The notes under the pieces were generated by a model that made no database searches, was not told where the DNA came from, and worked only from the letters and a program-made list of their open reading frames with translations. A stretch of 42,234 nt of DNA from contig JAGWXJ010000002.1 in the NCBI GenBank assembly GCA_018969935.1, positions 1-42,234 on the forward strand, written 5' to 3'. Positions 39,746-42,234 of the stretch are shown here, one piece after another (positions within the stretch are counted from its first letter, which is position 1; every line of letters starts with the position of its first letter). A program made the position numbers and the translations under genes. Source of the stretch: Alphaproteobacteria bacterium. Lineage in GTDB: Bacteria > Pseudomonadota > Alphaproteobacteria > Micavibrionales > UBA1664.

Positions 39746-40483
39746 ATGTTTTCTTTGGAAGGTAAAACGGCACTGGTAACCGGTGCCACGGGCGGGATTG
39801 GCGAGAGCATTGCGCGCGCGCTGCATGCGCAGGGCGCCACGGTTGGTATATCGGGCCGCAATAAAGAGAAGCTGGATGCGCTGGCCGCAAGCCTTGGTGG
39901 CCGTGTGCATGTATTGCCTGCTGATCTTTCCGATGCTGCTGCCACCGACAAGCTGGTGGAAGATGCGATTGCCGCCATGGGCAAGATTGATGTGCTCATC
40001 AATAACGCGGGCCTTACCAAGGACAACCTTGCGCTGCGCCTTAAGGACGAAGACTGGCAGGCCGTGCTTGATGTGAACCTGACAGCGCCTTTCCGCCTTG
40101 CGCGCGCTTGCCTCAAGGGCATGATGAAGAACCGCTGGGGCCGTATTGTGAACATCACATCCATCGTTGGCGTGACGGGCAACCCCGGCCAGACCAACTA
40201 TGCTGCATCCAAAGCAGGCATGATTGGCTGGAGCAAATCCATGGCGGCGGAAATTGCGTCGCGCAACGTGACGGTCAATTGCATTGCGCCCGGCTTTATT
40301 GCGACAGCGATGACGCATGTGCTTGATGATGCGCAAAAAGAGAAACTGAATGGCACCATCCCCATGGGGCGTATGGGCACGGCTGATGAAATTGCGGCTG
40401 CCGCCGTTTACCTTGCATCCAACGAAGCTGCTTACGTGACGGGGCAGACACTGCACGTCAACGGCGGCATGGCGATGATCTGA
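39746..40483 (+). CDS. fabG: 3-oxoacyl-ACP reductase
   Basis: The 245-residue short-chain dehydrogenase carries out the NADPH reduction of beta-ketoacyl-ACP. It has the cofactor motif TGATGGIGES (12-21), NNAG, and the active-site Tyr152-x3-Lys156 in NYAASKAG. The C-terminus VTGQTLHVNGGMAMI is typical of FabG. Part of the fabD-fabG-acpP-fabF cluster. Confidence 0.97.
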   Translation: MFSLEGKTALVTGATGGIGESIARALHAQGATVGISGRNKEKLDALAASLGGRVHVLPADLSDAAATDKLVEDAIAAMGKIDVLINNAGLTKDNLALRLKDEDWQAVLDVNLTAPFRLARACLKGMMKNRWGRIVNITSIVGVTGNPGQTNYAASKAGMIGWSKSMAAEIASRNVTVNCIAPGFIATAMTHVLDDAQKEKLNGTIPMGRMGTADEIAAAAVYLASNEAAYVTGQTLHVNGGMAMI

Positions 40484-40523
40484 TGCATCCTATTTTCGCC
40501 GCATTCAGGGGCGATAACAGGGC

Positions 40524-41195
40524 ATGACCATCAAGGCTATTCTTTTTGATTGTGACGGGACGCTGGTTGATACCGAGCTCATGTGCGCGCGGGCGTTTAC
40601 CGATGCGCTCAAGCTATATGGTGTCGATTGCGCGCCCGAGCTGATGCTGACGGAATTTTTTGGCATACCCAATACGCAGATTGCCGAAAAACTATCGGCC
40701 CGATTTGGCGTGGCGCTGCCCGAGGAGCCCATTACCAAAATCTATACAGACAACGTGTTTGCCACGATGGCTGAACAGATGCGTGTGCTGGCCGATAGCG
40801 TTGCGTATGTCAAAGGCCTCAAGGACCGCGGGTTCAAACTTGCAGTCGGGTCCAACGGTACAAAAGACGTGGTGGTGGAGGAGTTGCGGGTGGCCGGTTA
40901 CCTTGGCGATATCATACCCCGCCCGCTTGTTTTTACGGCCATTGACGTTGCCAACCCGAAGCCTGCGCCCGACATGTATTTGATGGCTGCCGAGGCCTGC
41001 GGCGTAGCCCCCGAAGAATGCGTGGTGGTGGAGGATAGCGCCGCAGGCGCCCGCGCCGGGCTTGCCGCCGGTATGCGGGTTGTGGGGTATACGGGCCTAG
41101 CGCATGATGCGGCGTATTCACGCCAACGCCTTGAAAATGCAGGCGTTTCCAGAATTATTGAGGTTTTGCCCGCGCTTGATGTGCATCTTTTATAG
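40524..41195 (+). CDS. HAD-superfamily phosphatase, phosphoglycolate-phosphatase-like
   Basis: The 223-residue protein has HAD motif I FDCDGTLVDT (Asp9, Asp11), a helical cap, motif II VGSNGTK, motif III Lys in NPKPAPDMY and motif IV VVEDSAAGARAG. It hydrolyses a small phosphorylated substrate, not definable from sequence. It stands between fabG and acpP, which are normally adjacent, so it interrupts the fatty acid cluster; 40 bases separate it from fabG. A weak hairpin follows (41208-41221). Confidence 0.9.
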   Translation: MTIKAILFDCDGTLVDTELMCARAFTDALKLYGVDCAPELMLTEFFGIPNTQIAEKLSARFGVALPEEPITKIYTDNVFATMAEQMRVLADSVAYVKGLKDRGFKLAVGSNGTKDVVVEELRVAGYLGDIIPRPLVFTAIDVANPKPAPDMYLMAAEACGVAPEECVVVEDSAAGARAGLAAGMRVVGYTGLAHDAAYSRQRLENAGVSRIIEVLPALDVHLL

Positions 41196-41276
41196 GAAAG
41201 GGTTGTCAGCCCCATCGGGCTTTGCTAAGACTTGGCGACTTTTAAAGAAGTAAAACTCTATCAAGGAATTGAAAAC

Positions 41277-41516
41277 ATGAGCGATATCGCAGCCCGCGTT
41301 AAAAAGATTGTGATCGAACATCTGGGCGTCGAAGAAGACAAAGTGGTCGAGAGCGCCAGCTTTATTGATGATCTGGGCGCTGATTCGCTGGACACGGTCG
41401 AGCTGGTCATGGCGTTCGAAGAAGAATTCAACATCGAGATCCCCGATGACGCCGCCGAAAAAATCCAGACCGTTGGCGACGCTGTAAAATTCATCAGCGA
41501 AAAATCCGCCGGTTAA
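41277..41516 (+). CDS. acpP: acyl carrier protein
   Basis: The 79-residue acidic protein carries growing acyl chains on phosphopantetheine at Ser37 in LGADSLDTVE. AAGGA stands 9 bases before the ATG at 41277. A longer frame from 41232 adds 15 residues not found in ACPs. It is followed by a perfect 13-bp hairpin before fabF. Confidence 0.97.
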   Translation: MSDIAARVKKIVIEHLGVEEDKVVESASFIDDLGADSLDTVELVMAFEEEFNIEIPDDAAEKIQTVGDAVKFISEKSAG

Positions 41517-41532
41517 TTTGGTTACCCCATTC

Positions 41533-41564
41533 ATTACGCCGGCAATTCGTTTTGCCGGCGTAAT
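41533..41564 (+). promoter_or_regulatory. perfect intercistronic hairpin between acpP and fabF
   Basis: ATTACGCCGGCAA-(TTCGTT)-TTGCCGGCGTAAT has 13-bp perfect arms. Only TTATT follows, so termination is probably partial. Such a site could stabilise the acpP mRNA and lower fabF readthrough, giving the usual excess of ACP. Confidence 0.6.
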
Positions 41565-41588
41565 TTATTCCAGCAAGCGAGTTCCCCT

Positions 41589-42234
41589 ATGAAACGTGTG
41601 GTCGTAACAGGTATGGGTATGGTAACCCCGCTGGGTGCGGGTGTGGCGCACAACTGGACGCGCATCACGCGCGGCGATTCAGGGATCTCGCGCATCACGC
41701 ATTTCGATGCGTCGGAGCTTTCTTCACAAATTGCAGGCGTCGTGCCGCGCGGGACCGAAGCCGGCCAGATGAACGCCGATGATGTGGTGCCGCCCAAAGA
41801 CCAAAAGAAAATCGATGATTTTATCCTGTATGCCATGGCAGCCGCCAAGGAAGCCGTGGGCGATTCAGGCTGGGTTGCCGAGAGCGAAGAAGACAGATGC
41901 CGCACCGGCGTTATGATCGGATCCGGCATCGGGGGATTATCCTCGGTCGAGCATACGGCCATCCAGCTCAAGGAAAAGGGGCCGCGCCGCATTTCGCCTT
42001 TCTTCATCCCCGGCTCGCTTATCAATCTTGCCTCCGGCCAAGTATCCATCCAGTACGGTTTCAAAGGCCCCAACCATTCCGTCGTGACAGCCTGTGCCAC
42101 TGGTACGCACGCGATTGGCGATGCCGCGCGCCTTATCATGTGGGGTGATGCCGATGTGATGGTGGCTGGCGGTGCTGAATCCGCCGTGTGTTATCTGGGC
42201 GTTACGGGTTTTTCGGCCCTGCGCGCGCTATCGA
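41589..42234 (+). CDS. fabF: 3-oxoacyl-ACP synthase II (3' truncated by window)
   Basis: The frame from ATG 41589 runs open to the window end (215 codons). It starts MKRVVVTGMGMVTPLGAGV, contains IDDFILYAMAAAKEA and reaches the catalytic Cys169 in TACATGTHAIGDA, then VMVAGGAESAV. The two catalytic histidines lie beyond the edge. It elongates acyl-ACP with malonyl-ACP. No strong ribosome site precedes it; the acpP-fabF hairpin lies 25 bases upstream. Confidence 0.96.
   Translation, partial: MKRVVVTGMGMVTPLGAGVAHNWTRITRGDSGISRITHFDASELSSQIAGVVPRGTEAGQMNADDVVPPKDQKKIDDFILYAMAAAKEAVGDSGWVAESEEDRCRTGVMIGSGIGGLSSVEHTAIQLKEKGPRRISPFFIPGSLINLASGQVSIQYGFKGPNHSVVTACATGTHAIGDAARLIMWGDADVMVAGGAESAVCYLGVTGFSALRALS

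Noticed and set aside
38623..40197. A 524-codon open frame on the minus strand opposite fabD and fabG
   Set aside because: Both strands cannot be coding here; fabD and fabG have full family motifs, and the antisense frame is Ser/Arg/Pro-rich in the way expected from reading a GC-rich gene backwards.
41208..41221. Hairpin AGCCC-CATC-GGGCT after the HAD gene as a terminator
   Set aside because: Only a 5-bp stem and three Ts; too weak to call a terminator, so it is mentioned only with the HAD gene.
1..42234. CRISPR arrays, insertion sequences, attachment sites or rRNA genes
   Set aside because: No spaced direct repeats, transposase-like frames, terminal repeats or rRNA sequence were seen anywhere in the window.

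Overview
This 42 kb window reads as chromosomal DNA of an alphaproteobacterium. The evidence is the gene order rnd-kdsD-lptC-lptA-lptB-rpoN-hpf, an Hsp20/DUF1150 pair, a CtrA-family regulator, IalB, a bacterial transglutaminase-like cysteine peptidase, heme A synthase, a membrane-anchored c-type cytochrome and CtrA-type boxes (TTAA-N7-TTAA). Base composition is even and moderately GC-rich. I see no insertion sequence, integrase, CRISPR array or rRNA gene, and almost every gene is an ordinary housekeeping or envelope gene. A Micavibrio-like lineage is possible, but the sequence alone does not settle it. No stretch above about 220 bases lacks a gene.

Layout. 1-1339: the end of an unrecognised gene, a pilin-like secreted protein and a two-helix potassium channel. 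1364-5814: a hybrid histidine kinase with a full phosphorelay, aspartate-semialdehyde dehydrogenase, a DUF3147 membrane protein and a PtsN-like EIIA without its histidine. 5825-6769: Hsp20 and DUF1150 behind a sigma-32-like promoter and a ROSE-like RNA thermometer, plus a zf-CHCC protein. 6852-9384: a conserved hypothetical, cysS, and a CtrA paralogue whose receiver has lost its phosphorylation residues. 9444-16890 (all minus): DUF2939, a BTLCP peptidase, hpf, rpoN, lptB, lptA, lptC, kdsD and rnd, preceded by tRNA-Leu(CAG). 17176-22494: a receiver with degenerate GGDEF, pmbA, a short polysaccharide-export pair (outer-membrane lipoprotein plus Wzc-like tyrosine kinase) and a small beta-rich unknown. 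22495-27673 (minus): recR, a flavin oxidoreductase, lolA, gluQ and ftsK. 27892-36928: a small unknown, pheA, cytochrome c, ctaA, ferredoxin-NADP reductase, a membrane protein, a 2Fe-2S ferredoxin, IalB, a Tat-exported unknown, a SpoU methyltransferase and dnaB. 37128-38606: a 39-codon small gene and rpsF-rpsR-rplI. 38777-42234: fabD, fabG, a HAD phosphatase, acpP and the start of fabF.

How it fits together. The kdsD-lptCAB genes make Kdo precursor and export LPS; lolA serves the outer membrane. The fab cluster supplies fatty acids. Cytochrome c, ctaA, the ferredoxin and its reductase form a redox neighbourhood. Cell-cycle control is the recurrent regulatory theme. Three CtrA-type boxes lie upstream of the PtsN-like gene, hpf, and ftsK with its divergent neighbour. 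The window also encodes a CtrA-like protein that keeps its DNA-binding domain but cannot be phosphorylated at the usual site.

The most notable observations are the phosphorylation-dead CtrA paralogue, the phospho-histidine-less PtsN displaced from the rpoN-hpf operon, the ROSE-like thermometer, the CtrA boxes, the small gene at 37128 and the ctaA/fnr start codons that share one CATG.
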